Shown here: positions 35,005-44,306 of the stretch, one piece after another | Numbering within the stretch: position 1 is the stretch's first letter | Layout: each line of letters opens with the position of its first letter | From: Limnobaculum parvum | GTDB lineage: Bacteria > Pseudomonadota > Gammaproteobacteria > Enterobacterales > Enterobacteriaceae | DNA length: 64,000 bases | Assembly (NCBI RefSeq): GCF_003096015.2 | Contig: NZ_CP029185.2 | Span: 3,196,001 to 3,260,000, forward strand | Reading direction: 5' to 3' | The notes under the pieces: model-generated | What the model saw: only the letters and a program-made list of their open reading frames with translations | Databases searched by the model: none | Told to the model about the DNA's origin: nothing | Position numbers and translations under genes: made by a program

Positions 35005-35025
35005 AGAAGGGGTGCGACCCCTTCT
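35005..35025. repeat. Hairpin in the mreB-mreC gap
   Basis: AGAAGGGGT and ACCCCTTCT form a perfect 9-bp stem with a GCG loop, about 25 bases upstream of the mreC start on the minus strand. No clean T tract follows. It may adjust mreC/mreD expression relative to mreB by attenuation or mRNA processing; this is an inference from position. Confidence 0.5.
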
Positions 35026-35169
35026 GGCAGGGACAACTTAATTTCTATCTGTGCTTACACTACAGTGACGTTCTGAAAGCAGAACCGCAAAGGCCTCATA
35101 ATAATGGCCCCTATAACCTGCGGTCTCCCATCGAACGTTCACTGTCAGAGAAAGAGAACAAAAATGAAA

Positions 35170-36213
35170 TTAGTCCTCGCTGAATAAATCACCGCCGTGC
35201 ATATCGATCATTTCTAACGCTTTACCGCCACCACGGGCAACACACGTTAGAGGATCATCGCCCACAACAACAGGGATACCAGTCTCTTCCATCAGCAAGC
35301 GATCTAAATTACGTAACAGCGCACCGCCGCCCGTCAGAACCATTCCGCGCTCAGAAATATCAGAAGCCAATTCTGGAGGACATTGTTCTAATGCCACCAT
35401 AACAGCACTAACGATACCCGCCAGAGGTTCCTGAAGAGCTTCAAGGATTTCATTTGAATTCAACGTAAATCCGCGCGGCACACCTTCAGCCAAATTACGA
35501 CCACGGACTTCAATTTCACGGACTTCATCACCAGGATAAGCCGATCCAATTTCATGTTTAATACGTTCAGCAGTCGCTTCACCGATCAGTGAGCCATAGT
35601 TACGGCGCACATAGTTGATGATAGCTTCATCAAAACGGTCACCGCCGATACGTACAGAAGAAGAATAAACCACGCCATTCAGGGAAATAACGGCAACTTC
35701 AGTGGTACCACCACCGATATCTACCACCATAGAACCCGTTGCTTCAGATACAGGCAAACCTGCACCGATAGCGGCAGCCATTGGTTCTTCAATCAGGAAT
35801 ACTTCACGGGCACCAGCCCCTTGAGCGGATTCACGAATTGCACGACGTTCAACCTGAGTTGCGCCTACTGGCACACAGACCAACACCCGCGGACTTGGGC
35901 GCAGAATGCTGTTGCTGTGCACTTGACGAATAAAGTGCTGTAGCATCTTCTCTGTCACAAAGAAGTCTGCAATTACACCGTCCTTCATTGGACGAATCGC
36001 AGAGATATATCCAGGGGTACGACCTAACATCTGCTTAGCCTCATGGCCTACAGCAGCAACGCTCTTTTGCGAGCCAACTCGATCCTGACGAATGGCAACC
36101 ACAGAAGGTTCATTCAATACGATTCCTTGTCCTTTTACATAGATCAGGGTATTTGCGGTACCAAGGTCAATGGACAGGTCATTAGAAAACATGCCACGAA
36201 ATTTCTTAAACAT
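35170..36213 (-). CDS. mreB: Rod shape-determining actin homologue MreB
   Basis: 347-residue cytoplasmic actin-like ATPase, the same length as E. coli MreB and nearly identical to it. N-terminal amphipathic membrane-binding start MFKKFRGMFSND, phosphate-1 DLGTANTLIY, connect/phosphate-2 VVDIGGGTTEVAVISL, adenosine motif TGGGALLRNLD. First gene of the minus-strand block mreB-mreC-mreD-maf-rng-yhdP-amidase-tldD. A terminator from csrD lies upstream, so it uses its own promoter in 36214-36290 or nearby. Confidence 0.98.
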   Translation of the reverse strand: MFKKFRGMFSNDLSIDLGTANTLIYVKGQGIVLNEPSVVAIRQDRVGSQKSVAAVGHEAKQMLGRTPGYISAIRPMKDGVIADFFVTEKMLQHFIRQVHSNSILRPSPRVLVCVPVGATQVERRAIRESAQGAGAREVFLIEEPMAAAIGAGLPVSEATGSMVVDIGGGTTEVAVISLNGVVYSSSVRIGGDRFDEAIINYVRRNYGSLIGEATAERIKHEIGSAYPGDEVREIEVRGRNLAEGVPRGFTLNSNEILEALQEPLAGIVSAVMVALEQCPPELASDISERGMVLTGGGALLRNLDRLLMEETGIPVVVGDDPLTCVARGGGKALEMIDMHGGDLFSED

Positions 36214-36292
36214 TCTAGAAAGTAATCCTGAAAGCTGAGGCGGTATATTAATCCGCCTACTTTACCAACCACGAAGGACGGCGACAAGGCAC

Positions 36293-36317
36293 AAAAAAGC
36301 GTTCATTTAATGAACGC
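36293..36317 (-). terminator. Terminator after csrD
   Basis: Read on the minus strand, GCGTTCAT pairs with ATGAACGC around a 3-base loop, followed directly by TTTTTTG. It lies between csrD and mreB, about 165 bases past the csrD stop. Confidence 0.85.
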
Positions 36318-36482
36318 ATCCAACGTGAGCTCAATACGCATGTTTGGCTCAACCTCAACCAAACACACGCCACATAAACTTTTCCACTCGATTTAATGAT
36401 TTACACGTATTGTTAATACAGGCAAACAGAAACCAATAAGGAGGGAACCCTATTCTACGTGAAAATCACCAATATTTCAGAG

Positions 36483-38426
36483 TTAATAATGACGATTTTT
36501 ACCACTATTTTTCTCTTTGGGAGGTGGAATCAACACCGGTGAGGCAAAAAACTCACCCTGACCACCACCAATCCCACGGGAACGCAAGGTTTTCCATTCG
36601 GGATGAGTTCTTACACTCGCAGCCATCACCACCACATTAGTACCTTCACAGGCGCTAATAAGACTATCGACAAATAGCTGATTTTCCGGACGTCGATCGA
36701 TATTACGCACTAGACCAGGATGAAGTTTGATCACTTCAATAGGCATGGTCTTAATATAAATAGTACTGACTACCGTTAATCCCGCCTGAACAATTCCCAA
36801 ACGGCACCCTAACAGATGCAGTAATCGAATCACCGGACGCAATTGCTCGCTATATTGACAAACATCCGCCTCTGCAAGTTCAAATATAATTCGCTTCCGA
36901 TACGATTTTTCTTTTTCCAACAGATTATGCCGCAGCCACACCTGAAAAGAGTGTTTTAGCAGGGAGTCGACGGTCACCGATACGGCTATCGTGTCATTCG
37001 GCCAACGATCGAGCAAATGCAGTGTTTTACTCAATACTAAACGGTCAAAACGTTCTGTTAAGCCAAATTGCTGTACCAACGGCATAAACTCCGCAGGTTG
37101 CAGCTCATCACTGCCATCATGAATACGATATAGTATCTCCCGATGGTTCAATTCACCTTTTACCGTCATCGCCGGCTTGTAATATATATCCGGCCCGCCC
37201 TTGTCCAACATCTGTTCTAACAGCGTTCTCCAGCGAACGCTGCCTCTGACAGTATTGGTTACCTGACTGTCATAGATAAACCAACCGTTGCTCCCCTGTA
37301 ATACCGCCGTGCGGGCAGCCTGTTCGGCATTATCCATAATTTGTTCTGGTGTCTGTCCTACATGGTAAAGACAAATACCGATATGAATCAGAGACTCTTT
37401 TTCAATGTTTGATGATACTGGCAACATATCCACTGCATTAACCAGTTGAGCAGCGATAGCATCGGCTTCTTTTAGTGAGCGATGAGGTAACATGACGCTG
37501 AAATCATTGTCGAAATAACGAGCCAATAATGCTGCCGGATGGCGCATGATAAAGGTCGATAGCATATTCACCAACATATACAGCAAATCGTCAATCACAT
37601 CTTTACCATGCTCGATCGCCATCAATTCTAACTCTGGCAAACGAATCATCATGACCACCCCGTGGGCATTAGGCTCTTCAAGCTGGGTCGCCAATTGATT
37701 ATCAAAAAATAGGCGATTATTAAGTCCAGTTTGCGCATCCTGAGCGGCAAACGATCGAATCAGTTTATCCACCCTGACGCGTTCATTATTCATATTACTC
37801 AGCTCAGATAGCAACCGGTTAATCGCAGCGCTGGTATTCACCGGCCACTCTTTTTCATCCGAAACTTCGGCACCTTCCCTCTCTCCGGCTAAAATTCGTT
37901 GAGAGCGCTCCTCTAGTAACAGCAAGCCTTTAAACTGCTGCTTGAGCCAGTGAATCCACCAGAACATGATCAACCCAATAAAAACAGTGACCGCAAGAAT
38001 GGCTAACAGAATGGGTAATGAAAAGAGTGTGCTAAGAATCGGGTTAACATAGAGGATCTGCATGCGATAGCCGGGATGCTGAGGTAACGCCAGATCGGTC
38101 TCGCTAAGGGTGTAAAACTTTTCCCAGAAACTGGGACGATTATCACTGATATGGGTATAAATGGTTTTATCTTTTTCGTCTTTAATCGTCAGGTGGCGTA
38201 CGCTGGTCGCATGCATCACTACGGGAAGCCAACGGTCATAAGCACTTGGGGATTGGTAAATCAACGCCTGATCTACCGTAGTGGCAAGCGCATACCAATG
38301 CTTCTCCATTTTCTCCTCACCGACAAAATAGACACTTAACATACTGGTCATCAGTGCCAAAATCATAGTAAGAAAAACTAATAAAGAAATAAAAATAGAT
38401 AATCTGGCGGTAAATTTCATTCCCAT
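36483..38426 (-). CDS. csrD: CsrB/CsrC RNA degradation regulator CsrD
   Basis: 647-residue inner-membrane protein (E. coli 646) that makes the CsrB and CsrC small RNAs sensitive to RNase E and so tunes the carbon-storage regulator CsrA. Two N-terminal helices (about 8-32 and 133-158) flank a periplasmic segment; a HAMP-like linker follows; then a degenerate GGDEF domain (about 225-375, NNRLFFDNQLATQLEE retained, no GGDEF motif) and a degenerate EAL domain (about 400-640, ILYRI where active enzymes have EAL). Loss of the catalytic motifs is normal for CsrD, which acts without making or breaking c-di-GMP. Lies upstream of mreB as in E. coli. Confidence 0.94.
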   Translation of the reverse strand: MGMKFTARLSIFISLLVFLTMILALMTSMLSVYFVGEEKMEKHWYALATTVDQALIYQSPSAYDRWLPVVMHATSVRHLTIKDEKDKTIYTHISDNRPSFWEKFYTLSETDLALPQHPGYRMQILYVNPILSTLFSLPILLAILAVTVFIGLIMFWWIHWLKQQFKGLLLLEERSQRILAGEREGAEVSDEKEWPVNTSAAINRLLSELSNMNNERVRVDKLIRSFAAQDAQTGLNNRLFFDNQLATQLEEPNAHGVVMMIRLPELELMAIEHGKDVIDDLLYMLVNMLSTFIMRHPAALLARYFDNDFSVMLPHRSLKEADAIAAQLVNAVDMLPVSSNIEKESLIHIGICLYHVGQTPEQIMDNAEQAARTAVLQGSNGWFIYDSQVTNTVRGSVRWRTLLEQMLDKGGPDIYYKPAMTVKGELNHREILYRIHDGSDELQPAEFMPLVQQFGLTERFDRLVLSKTLHLLDRWPNDTIAVSVTVDSLLKHSFQVWLRHNLLEKEKSYRKRIIFELAEADVCQYSEQLRPVIRLLHLLGCRLGIVQAGLTVVSTIYIKTMPIEVIKLHPGLVRNIDRRPENQLFVDSLISACEGTNVVVMAASVRTHPEWKTLRSRGIGGGQGEFFASPVLIPPPKEKNSGKNRHY

Positions 38427-38784
38427 AGTAAATTGTTCTAATATGCTGGAAAGCAGTACAAAATTTGCAGAACAGATGCTCTACATCGCAACTTAACTTG
38501 CTGGTATTTTAGCAGACTTTATCAAAAATCGGGACTTAACGTCATATTTTAATAAGATCAACACACTCTTTTACCTACAAAAAGTGATAGTCATTTTCTG
38601 CACATGAAGCAATATAGCCGATAACGGCTTGGTTTTATTTCGGTCATCATAGCAAAAATGTCAGCACCTTATCGATTGCCGCTTGGGCAACAAAAGAGAA
38701 TAATAACGGTAATGACAAGTTGCTCGAAATGAAATAGTGGTTATTTCATTTCCCTCCTTTAACTTTCGGATAAGAGTAAAAACA
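38427..38784. promoter_or_regulatory. Gene-free divergent region between csrD and acuI
   Basis: 358 bases between two divergent starts, AT-rich especially at 38500-38600. It must hold both promoters, but I could not pick out a single convincing hexamer pair. No coding potential was seen. The acuI ribosome site is the GGATAAGAG stretch just before 38785. Confidence 0.4.
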
Positions 38785-39765
38785 ATGATTAAAGCTCTGG
38801 TTCTTGAACAACAAGATGGACAAACACGGGCATCAATCAAAGATGTCACCTCAGAACAATTGCCTGAAGGCAATGTCACCGTTGATATCAATTGGTCCAG
38901 TATCAACTATAAAGATGCACTGGCGATTACCGGCAAGGGGAAAATTATCCGTAATTTTCCGATGGTACCCGGCATTGATTTCGCCGGTATCGTTCATAGT
39001 AGTGATGATCCACGCTTTTTCCCTGGCCAAAATGTGATACTCACTGGCTGGGGGGTCGGTGAAACCCATTGGGGAGGATTAGCAGAACGGGCTCGTGTTA
39101 ACGGTGACTGGCTGGTTCCTATGCCTGAAGGGTTAGATCAGCGCAAAGCGATGATTATTGGTACTGCGGGCCTGACCGCTATGCTGTGCGTCATGGCATT
39201 AGAAGAAGGTGGAGTTGTACCTGAAAGTGGTGAAGTGCTGGTTACCGGTGCCAGCGGTGGTGTGGGAAGTACCGCCGTTGCGTTATTGCATAAACTGGGT
39301 TATCAGGTTTCCGCCGTCAGTGGACGCCAGCACAATGCTGAATATCTGTTATCTCTCGGTGCGAAATACGTGCTGGAAAGAGAGAGTTTTAGTGAAGCCG
39401 CTAAACCGCTGGAAAAACAGCGTTGGGCAGGGGCCGTAGATGTTGCAGGCGGAGAACTGCTGGCTAAAATTATCGCGCAGATGAATTATAACGGTACAAT
39501 TGCTGCTTGCGGTCTGGCGGGTGGATACCAACTGCCAACCACAGTTATGCCATTTATACTGCGTAATGTACGTTTGCAGGGTGTGGATTCCGTCATGATA
39601 TCGACAGAACGTCGGATTCAAGCATGGAAACGTCTGGCAGAAATACTACCGGAAAACTTCTATCAGTTAGCCACCAGCGAAATTACATTGAAAGATGTAC
39701 CTGCAACGGCAGATAACTTGCTGTCAGGCAAAGTGACCGGTCGTGTACTGGTGAATATCGCCTGA
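38785..39765 (+). CDS. acuI: Acryloyl-CoA reductase AcuI (YhdH)
   Basis: 326-residue NADPH-dependent medium-chain dehydrogenase/reductase that reduces toxic acryloyl-CoA to propionyl-CoA. Zinc-free quinone-oxidoreductase branch: SSINYKDALAITGKGKI at about 38-54, GTAGLTAMLCVMALE, the nucleotide-binding TGASGGVGSTAVALLHKLGY, and the C-terminal VMPFILRNVRLQGVDSV. The ATG at 38785 (MIKALVLEQQDG) matches the E. coli start MQALLLEQQDG; the frame is open 16 codons further upstream without conservation. Monocistronic by appearance, followed by a hairpin. Confidence 0.95.
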   Translation: MIKALVLEQQDGQTRASIKDVTSEQLPEGNVTVDINWSSINYKDALAITGKGKIIRNFPMVPGIDFAGIVHSSDDPRFFPGQNVILTGWGVGETHWGGLAERARVNGDWLVPMPEGLDQRKAMIIGTAGLTAMLCVMALEEGGVVPESGEVLVTGASGGVGSTAVALLHKLGYQVSAVSGRQHNAEYLLSLGAKYVLERESFSEAAKPLEKQRWAGAVDVAGGELLAKIIAQMNYNGTIAACGLAGGYQLPTTVMPFILRNVRLQGVDSVMISTERRIQAWKRLAEILPENFYQLATSEITLKDVPATADNLLSGKVTGRVLVNIA

Positions 39766-39785
39766 TTCTTCTGTTTAATATTGAT

Positions 39786-39808
39786 ACCCCACGTTTTCAG
39801 CGTGGGGT
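39786..39808. terminator. Hairpin after acuI
   Basis: ACCCCACG and CGTGGGGT form a perfect 8-bp stem with a 7-base loop, 20 bases past the acuI stop. The T tract is missing on the plus strand, so terminator function is tentative. Confidence 0.5.
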
Positions 39809-39930
39809 CAATCGGGCGATGATCTCTCCTATATAAGAATATTCTCTATCCAATTTCTGGCAAAACATAACGATCGGGACAATGATTTGTCTAATCATCC
39901 ATAATATCTTTTGTTAGCAGGGCCTCTATC

Positions 39931-40932
39931 ATGGTCAGAAAAACACGCTTAACTGAAAGCTCAGTCACCCCTGAACAACTGTTTCACCAACGTCGCAGAA
40001 TTTTACAGGCACTGGGTATTAGCGCGGCGGCATTAGCACTACCCCTTAATGCTCAGGCTGAACTACTCTCATGGCTGACCGGTGGAGATAAACCCAAAAC
40101 GCCGACCGGTAAAGCATTGACATTTACCCCTTCGGCCAACTACCACCCCAATCTACCTTTGACGCCTGAAGAAAAAGTTATTGGATACAATAACTTTTAT
40201 GAATTTGGTCTGGATAAAGCCGATCCGGCGGCCAATGCCGCAACGCTAAAAACCGAAGGATGGAAAATTCGCATCAGTGGTGAAGTGGCCAAGCCGATAA
40301 CCCTAGATATGGATGAGATCCTTAAACGCTTTCCGCTGGAGGAGCGTATTTATCGTCTGCGCTGTGTGGAAGCCTGGTCAATGGTGATTCCATGGCTCGG
40401 TTTTGAACTGAACAAACTACTCAAATTGGCGGAACCAACCAGTAAAGCGCGCTATGTTGCCTTTCAAACCCTTTACGATCCAGAAAGTATGCCGGGACAA
40501 AAGAGCCGCTATATTGGCGGAGGGCTGGACTACCCTTATGTTGAAGGCTTGCGTATGGATGAAGCCATGCATCCGCTAACGTTATTAACCGTCGGGGTAT
40601 ACGGCAAAATGCTGCCAAACCAGAATGGAGCCCCCATTCGGCTAATTGTTCCTTGGAAATATGGTTTCAAAAGTATTAAGTCGATTGTTGAGATCAAACT
40701 GGTGGAACAGCAACCACCAACAACCTGGAATTTAAGTGCACCGGATGAATACGGTTTTTATGCCAACGTAAATCCTCAGGTGGATCATCCTCGTTGGTCT
40801 CAAGCAACAGAGCGCGTTATTGGCAGTAGCGGTTTGCTGGATGTAAAACGTCAGCCCACACTTTTGTTTAACGGATATGGCGATCAGGTTGCTTCTCTCT
40901 ATCAAAGCTTAGACTTACGGAGTCACTTTTAG
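39931..40932 (+). CDS. msrP: Periplasmic methionine sulfoxide reductase catalytic subunit MsrP
   Basis: 333-residue molybdopterin enzyme that repairs oxidised methionine in periplasmic proteins. A Tat signal is evident (RRRILQALGISAAALALP, residues 21-38; cleavage after AQA at about 43), as needed for export with the cofactor folded in. The Mo-ligating Cys145 lies in LRCVEAWSMVIPW; PFNGYGDQVASLY-like C-terminus and PWKYGFKSIKSIVEI match E. coli MsrP (YedY). Its stop overlaps the msrQ start by one base, giving the usual msrPQ operon. Confidence 0.96.
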   Translation: MVRKTRLTESSVTPEQLFHQRRRILQALGISAAALALPLNAQAELLSWLTGGDKPKTPTGKALTFTPSANYHPNLPLTPEEKVIGYNNFYEFGLDKADPAANAATLKTEGWKIRISGEVAKPITLDMDEILKRFPLEERIYRLRCVEAWSMVIPWLGFELNKLLKLAEPTSKARYVAFQTLYDPESMPGQKSRYIGGGLDYPYVEGLRMDEAMHPLTLLTVGVYGKMLPNQNGAPIRLIVPWKYGFKSIKSIVEIKLVEQQPPTTWNLSAPDEYGFYANVNPQVDHPRWSQATERVIGSSGLLDVKRQPTLLFNGYGDQVASLYQSLDLRSHF

Positions 40933-41546
40933 TGAAGATGACGACAGAGAATATAAAATGGTTCAAGCTGATACTGCATCTGCTGGCATTTATTCCTCTG
41001 CTATGGCTGATACTCTCCATTAATCAGGGATGGCTGAGTGCCGATGCGGCAAAAGACATTCAACATTACACGGGCAGAATGGCGCTCAAGCTACTACTAG
41101 CAACCCTGCTGGTTACACCGTTAGCCCGAATGCTCCATCAACCCATACTGATTCGCTGCCGACGGCTTCTTGGCTTATGGTGCTTTGCTTGGGCAACCTT
41201 ACATCTGATTTGTTACAGCGTTTTAGAACTGGGTTTAGATATCTCACTATTGCTGCAAGAGCTGATTAAACGTAACTACCTTATTCTGGGTATTATCAGT
41301 TGGCTGATATTATTGATAATGACTCTGACTTCAACACAGAACTTCCAGCGAAAATTAGGTTCTAATTGGCAAACTATCCATAATTTTATCTATGTGATAG
41401 CAATATTAGCGCCAATACATGCCCTATTATCCACCAAAGTGCTGTCTCTGGAGCTGACAATCTATGCCGCAACCTCGCTGTTGTTGTTGGCATCTCGCTA
41501 TAAAAAACTCAAAAAATGGTGGGAAAAGTATAAAAGAGGCAAATGA
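40932..41546 (+). CDS. msrQ: Haem-binding membrane subunit MsrQ
   Basis: 204-residue inner-membrane b-type cytochrome with about six hydrophobic helices that supplies quinol electrons to MsrP. The haem-ligand histidines lie in helices (ATLHLICYS, QTIHNFIYVIAILAPIHALLS), and LLGLWCFAWATLHL is typical of the family. The start is the GTG at 40932 sharing its first base with the msrP stop; an internal ATG at 40938 is the alternative. The tail is Lys-rich (KKWWEKYKRGK) and cytoplasmic. Confidence 0.93.
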   Translation: MKMTTENIKWFKLILHLLAFIPLLWLILSINQGWLSADAAKDIQHYTGRMALKLLLATLLVTPLARMLHQPILIRCRRLLGLWCFAWATLHLICYSVLELGLDISLLLQELIKRNYLILGIISWLILLIMTLTSTQNFQRKLGSNWQTIHNFIYVIAILAPIHALLSTKVLSLELTIYAATSLLLLASRYKKLKKWWEKYKRGK

Positions 41547-41578
41547 TTTTTACCTGCCGAATGCTTATCCGCCAAGGC

Positions 41579-41655
41579 TTAGCCCGATATGGGCTAAACT
41601 ATCTTCGCTGATAAGACCAGTAAACAGCTGCTAATTTCGGCGAAATAGTTATAAT
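41579..41655 (+). promoter_or_regulatory. Hairpin after msrQ and candidate promoter for aroQ-accBC
   Basis: TTAGCCC and GGGCTAA (41579-41597) form a perfect hairpin, and an outer CTTATC/GATAAG pair (41563-41615 region) could close a larger structure; together they may end msrPQ transcription. Downstream, a consensus -10 TATAAT sits at 41650-41655, followed by a GC-rich stretch GGCGC, with only a poor -35. It is the best promoter candidate for aroQ-accB-accC. Confidence 0.4.
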
Positions 41656-41767
41656 GGCGCACTTTAATTTGCTCCATTCATACAATTTCACAAGAAGAAG
41701 AGTGACAATTGGCTGACATCGAGTTATTTTTACCGATTATTGTTTGATTGCCGGAGATGTCAGCACA

Positions 41768-42211
41768 ATGACGAAGAAAGCGCACATTTTGCTGTTAAAT
41801 GGCCCTAATCTGAATCTATTAGGGACGCGTGAACCTGATAAATATGGACATACGACCCTGACTGACATCGTAACCAAATTAGAGAATGAAGCCCTGCGCT
41901 CAGGCGTGGCATTTTCTCATCTGCAATCAAACGCTGAATACGAGATTATTGATACGATTCATCAAGCTCGTGGCTCAGTCGATTTTATTCTGATTAATCC
42001 GGCAGCGTTCACCCATACTAGCGTAGCAATTCGGGATGCGCTGCTGGCCGTCAATATTCCATTTATTGAAATCCACCTGTCTAACGTCCATGCTCGTGAG
42101 CCATTCAGACACCATTCTTATCTTTCTGATATTGCAGTGGGTGTGATTTGTGGCCTCGGTGCCGACGGTTATGACTTTGCTCTGCAAGCTGCCCTGCGCC
42201 GTTTGCAATAA
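41768..42211 (+). CDS. aroQ: Type II 3-dehydroquinate dehydratase AroQ
   Basis: 147-residue class II dehydroquinase of the shikimate pathway, forming dodecamers. Active-site signature ILLLNGPNLNLLGTREPDKYG at residues 7-27 with the catalytic Tyr26; FILINPAAFTHTSVAIRDAL; and the catalytic His in EIHLSNVHAREPFRHHS. The ATG at 41768 follows a GGAGATG ribosome site and gives the standard length; a TTG eight codons upstream also opens the frame. E. coli uses the class I enzyme AroD and lacks this gene, while many other Enterobacterales have aroQ in front of accB exactly as here. Confidence 0.95.
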   Translation: MTKKAHILLLNGPNLNLLGTREPDKYGHTTLTDIVTKLENEALRSGVAFSHLQSNAEYEIIDTIHQARGSVDFILINPAAFTHTSVAIRDALLAVNIPFIEIHLSNVHAREPFRHHSYLSDIAVGVICGLGADGYDFALQAALRRLQ

Positions 42212-42251
42212 CTTTTTATTCCACGTAACAAGAGAATACGGAATCACACCT

Positions 42252-42710
42252 ATGGATATTCGTAAAATTAAAAAACTGATCGAACTGGTTGAAGAGTCTG
42301 GCATCAATGAGCTGGAAATCTCGGAAGGCGAAGAGTCAGTACGTATCAGCCGCGGCCCTGTTGCTGGTAGCTATATGCCAATGCAGCAATATGCTCTACC
42401 TCAGGCACCTATTGCTGCTCAGCCAGCACCTGTCTCTGCTGCGCCAGTTGAAGCAACGGCTCCAGCCGCTATCAGCGGTCACATCGTTCGCTCACCAATG
42501 GTAGGTACTTTCTACCGTACACCGAGCCCAGATGCAAAAGCGTTTATTGAAGTGGGTCAAACCGTTTCTGTTGGCGATACCTTATGTATCGTTGAAGCGA
42601 TGAAAATGATGAACCAAATTGAAGCTGATAAATCAGGCGTGGTAAAAGCGATCCTGTTAGAAAGCGGACAGCCGGTAGAATTTGACGAGCCGCTAGTCAT
42701 CATTGAATAA
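42252..42710 (+). CDS. accB: Biotin carboxyl carrier protein AccB
   Basis: 152-residue BCCP subunit of acetyl-CoA carboxylase, the committed step of fatty-acid synthesis. N-terminal MDIRKIKKLIELVEESG, a Pro/Ala-rich flexible linker (about 48-75), and a C-terminal biotinyl domain with the biotinylated Lys118 in VEAMKMMNQIEAD and the protruding-thumb segment TPSPDAK. 40 bases after aroQ and 11 before accC; autoregulation of the accBC operon by AccB is known in E. coli. Confidence 0.97.
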   Translation: MDIRKIKKLIELVEESGINELEISEGEESVRISRGPVAGSYMPMQQYALPQAPIAAQPAPVSAAPVEATAPAAISGHIVRSPMVGTFYRTPSPDAKAFIEVGQTVSVGDTLCIVEAMKMMNQIEADKSGVVKAILLESGQPVEFDEPLVIIE

Positions 42711-42721
42711 CGAGGCGAGCT

Positions 42722-44089
42722 ATGTCTAAAAAAATGGACAAAATCGAAAAAGTTGTTATCGCGAACCGGGGTGAAATCGCCCTACGTATTTTGCGTGCCT
42801 GTAAAGAGCTAGGCATTAAAACGGTAGCGGTTCACTCCAGCGCCGATCGCGATTTAAAACACGTACTGTTGGCAGATGAAACCGTTTGTATCGGCCCTGC
42901 TCAGTCAGTCAAAAGCTATCTAAACATCCCTGCGTTAATTGCCGCAGCCGAAATTACCGGTGCCGATGCGATTCACCCGGGATACGGTTTTCTGTCTGAA
43001 AACGCAGACTTTGCCGAGCAGGTAGAACGTTCTGGCTTTATCTTTATCGGCCCTAAAGCCGATACCATTCGTATGATGGGTGATAAAGTTTCGGCTATCC
43101 ACGCCATGAAGAAAGCGGGAGTTCCTTGTGTCCCTGGTTCTGATGGCCCACTGGATGATGATATGGTAAGAAACCGGGGGCTGGCTCAGCGCATCGGTTA
43201 TCCGGTCATTATCAAAGCATCTGGTGGCGGTGGCGGTCGCGGTATGCGCGTAGTCCGCAGCGACAAAGATCTAGAAGAATCCATTATCATGACGCGTGCT
43301 GAAGCAAAAGCTGCTTTCAACAACGACATGGTATACATGGAAAAATTCTTGGAAAACCCACGCCATATCGAAATTCAAATCATGGCGGATGGTCAAGGCC
43401 ATGCCGTGTATCTGGCAGAACGTGACTGTTCTATGCAACGTCGCCACCAGAAAGTGGTTGAAGAAGCGCCAGCACCGGGTATCACTGAAGAGCTACGTCG
43501 CAGCATCGGTGAGCGTTGTACCAAAGCCTGTGTTGAGATCGGCTATCGTGGTGCAGGTACCTTTGAATTCTTGTATGAAAACGGCGAGTTCTATTTCATC
43601 GAAATGAACACCCGTATTCAGGTAGAACATCCGGTTACCGAAATGATTACCGGCGTTGACCTGATTAAAGAGCAACTGCGTGTAGCCGATGGTCAAAAAC
43701 TGTCTATCAAGCAGAAAGATGTTCAGGTACATGGTCATGCCATTGAGTGCCGTATCAACGCGGAAGATCCGAATAACTTCCTGCCATCGCCGGGTAAGAT
43801 CACCCGTTTCCATGCGCCAGGCGGTTTCGGTATTCGCTGGGAATCCCATATTTATGCCGGTTATAGCGTACCGCCATACTATGATTCCATGATCGGCAAA
43901 CTGATTGCTTACGGTGAAACCCGTGAAGTCGCGATTTCGCGCATGAAGAATGCGCTGGCTGAGTTGATTATCGATGGCATCAAAACCAACGTTAGTCTGC
44001 AACTGCGGATTATGAATGACAGAGGGTTCGAGAAAGGCGGAACCAACATTCACTATCTGGAAAAAATGCTGGGTATTCAGGAAAAGTAA
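42722..44089 (+). CDS. accC: Biotin carboxylase AccC
   Basis: 455-residue ATP-grasp enzyme that carboxylates biotin on AccB using bicarbonate. VIANRGEIALRILRACKELG near the N-terminus, the glycine-rich ATP lid KASGGGGGRGMRVV, RDCSMQRRHQKVVEEAPAP, and MNTRIQVEHPVTEMITG in the active site. Nearly identical to E. coli AccC (449). The start at 42722 has a good AACGAGG ribosome site; an in-frame ATG at 42734 would give a length nearer to E. coli. Followed by a strong terminator. In E. coli yhdT-panF follow accC; here a large opposite-strand autotransporter intervenes. Confidence 0.97.
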   Translation: MSKKMDKIEKVVIANRGEIALRILRACKELGIKTVAVHSSADRDLKHVLLADETVCIGPAQSVKSYLNIPALIAAAEITGADAIHPGYGFLSENADFAEQVERSGFIFIGPKADTIRMMGDKVSAIHAMKKAGVPCVPGSDGPLDDDMVRNRGLAQRIGYPVIIKASGGGGGRGMRVVRSDKDLEESIIMTRAEAKAAFNNDMVYMEKFLENPRHIEIQIMADGQGHAVYLAERDCSMQRRHQKVVEEAPAPGITEELRRSIGERCTKACVEIGYRGAGTFEFLYENGEFYFIEMNTRIQVEHPVTEMITGVDLIKEQLRVADGQKLSIKQKDVQVHGHAIECRINAEDPNNFLPSPGKITRFHAPGGFGIRWESHIYAGYSVPPYYDSMIGKLIAYGETREVAISRMKNALAELIIDGIKTNVSLQLRIMNDRGFEKGGTNIHYLEKMLGIQEK

Positions 44090-44154
44090 TTTCTCTAAAA
44101 CGGCTTGAAAGATCGGCGATTCTCTCGATGCCGATCCTTCATGTTCGACACGAT

Positions 44155-44185
44155 AACGGCTCCCATAACAGGGAGCCGTTTTTAT
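44155..44185 (+). terminator. Terminator after accC
   Basis: AACGGCTCCC pairs perfectly with GGGAGCCGTT around a 6-base loop and runs into TTTTTAT. It closes the aroQ-accBC transcript and shields the convergent autotransporter gene. Confidence 0.9.
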
Positions 44186-44306
44186 ATTCTACCTACTGAT
44201 GACCTGCATAGGCCGGGTAAATAGAAGGAAAAACCGACTGGAAGTTCCCAGCCGAAAGCAAAATTCATCTTGACGGCGCTGTCCCGTCAAGAAAGAAAAA
44301 TGGTGC

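Noticed and set aside
43493..44053. 186-codon open frame on the minus strand inside accC
   Set aside because: It is fully inside a nearly invariant accC gene in an antisense frame, has no ribosome site or recognisable domain, and long antisense frames are common opposite highly biased genes.
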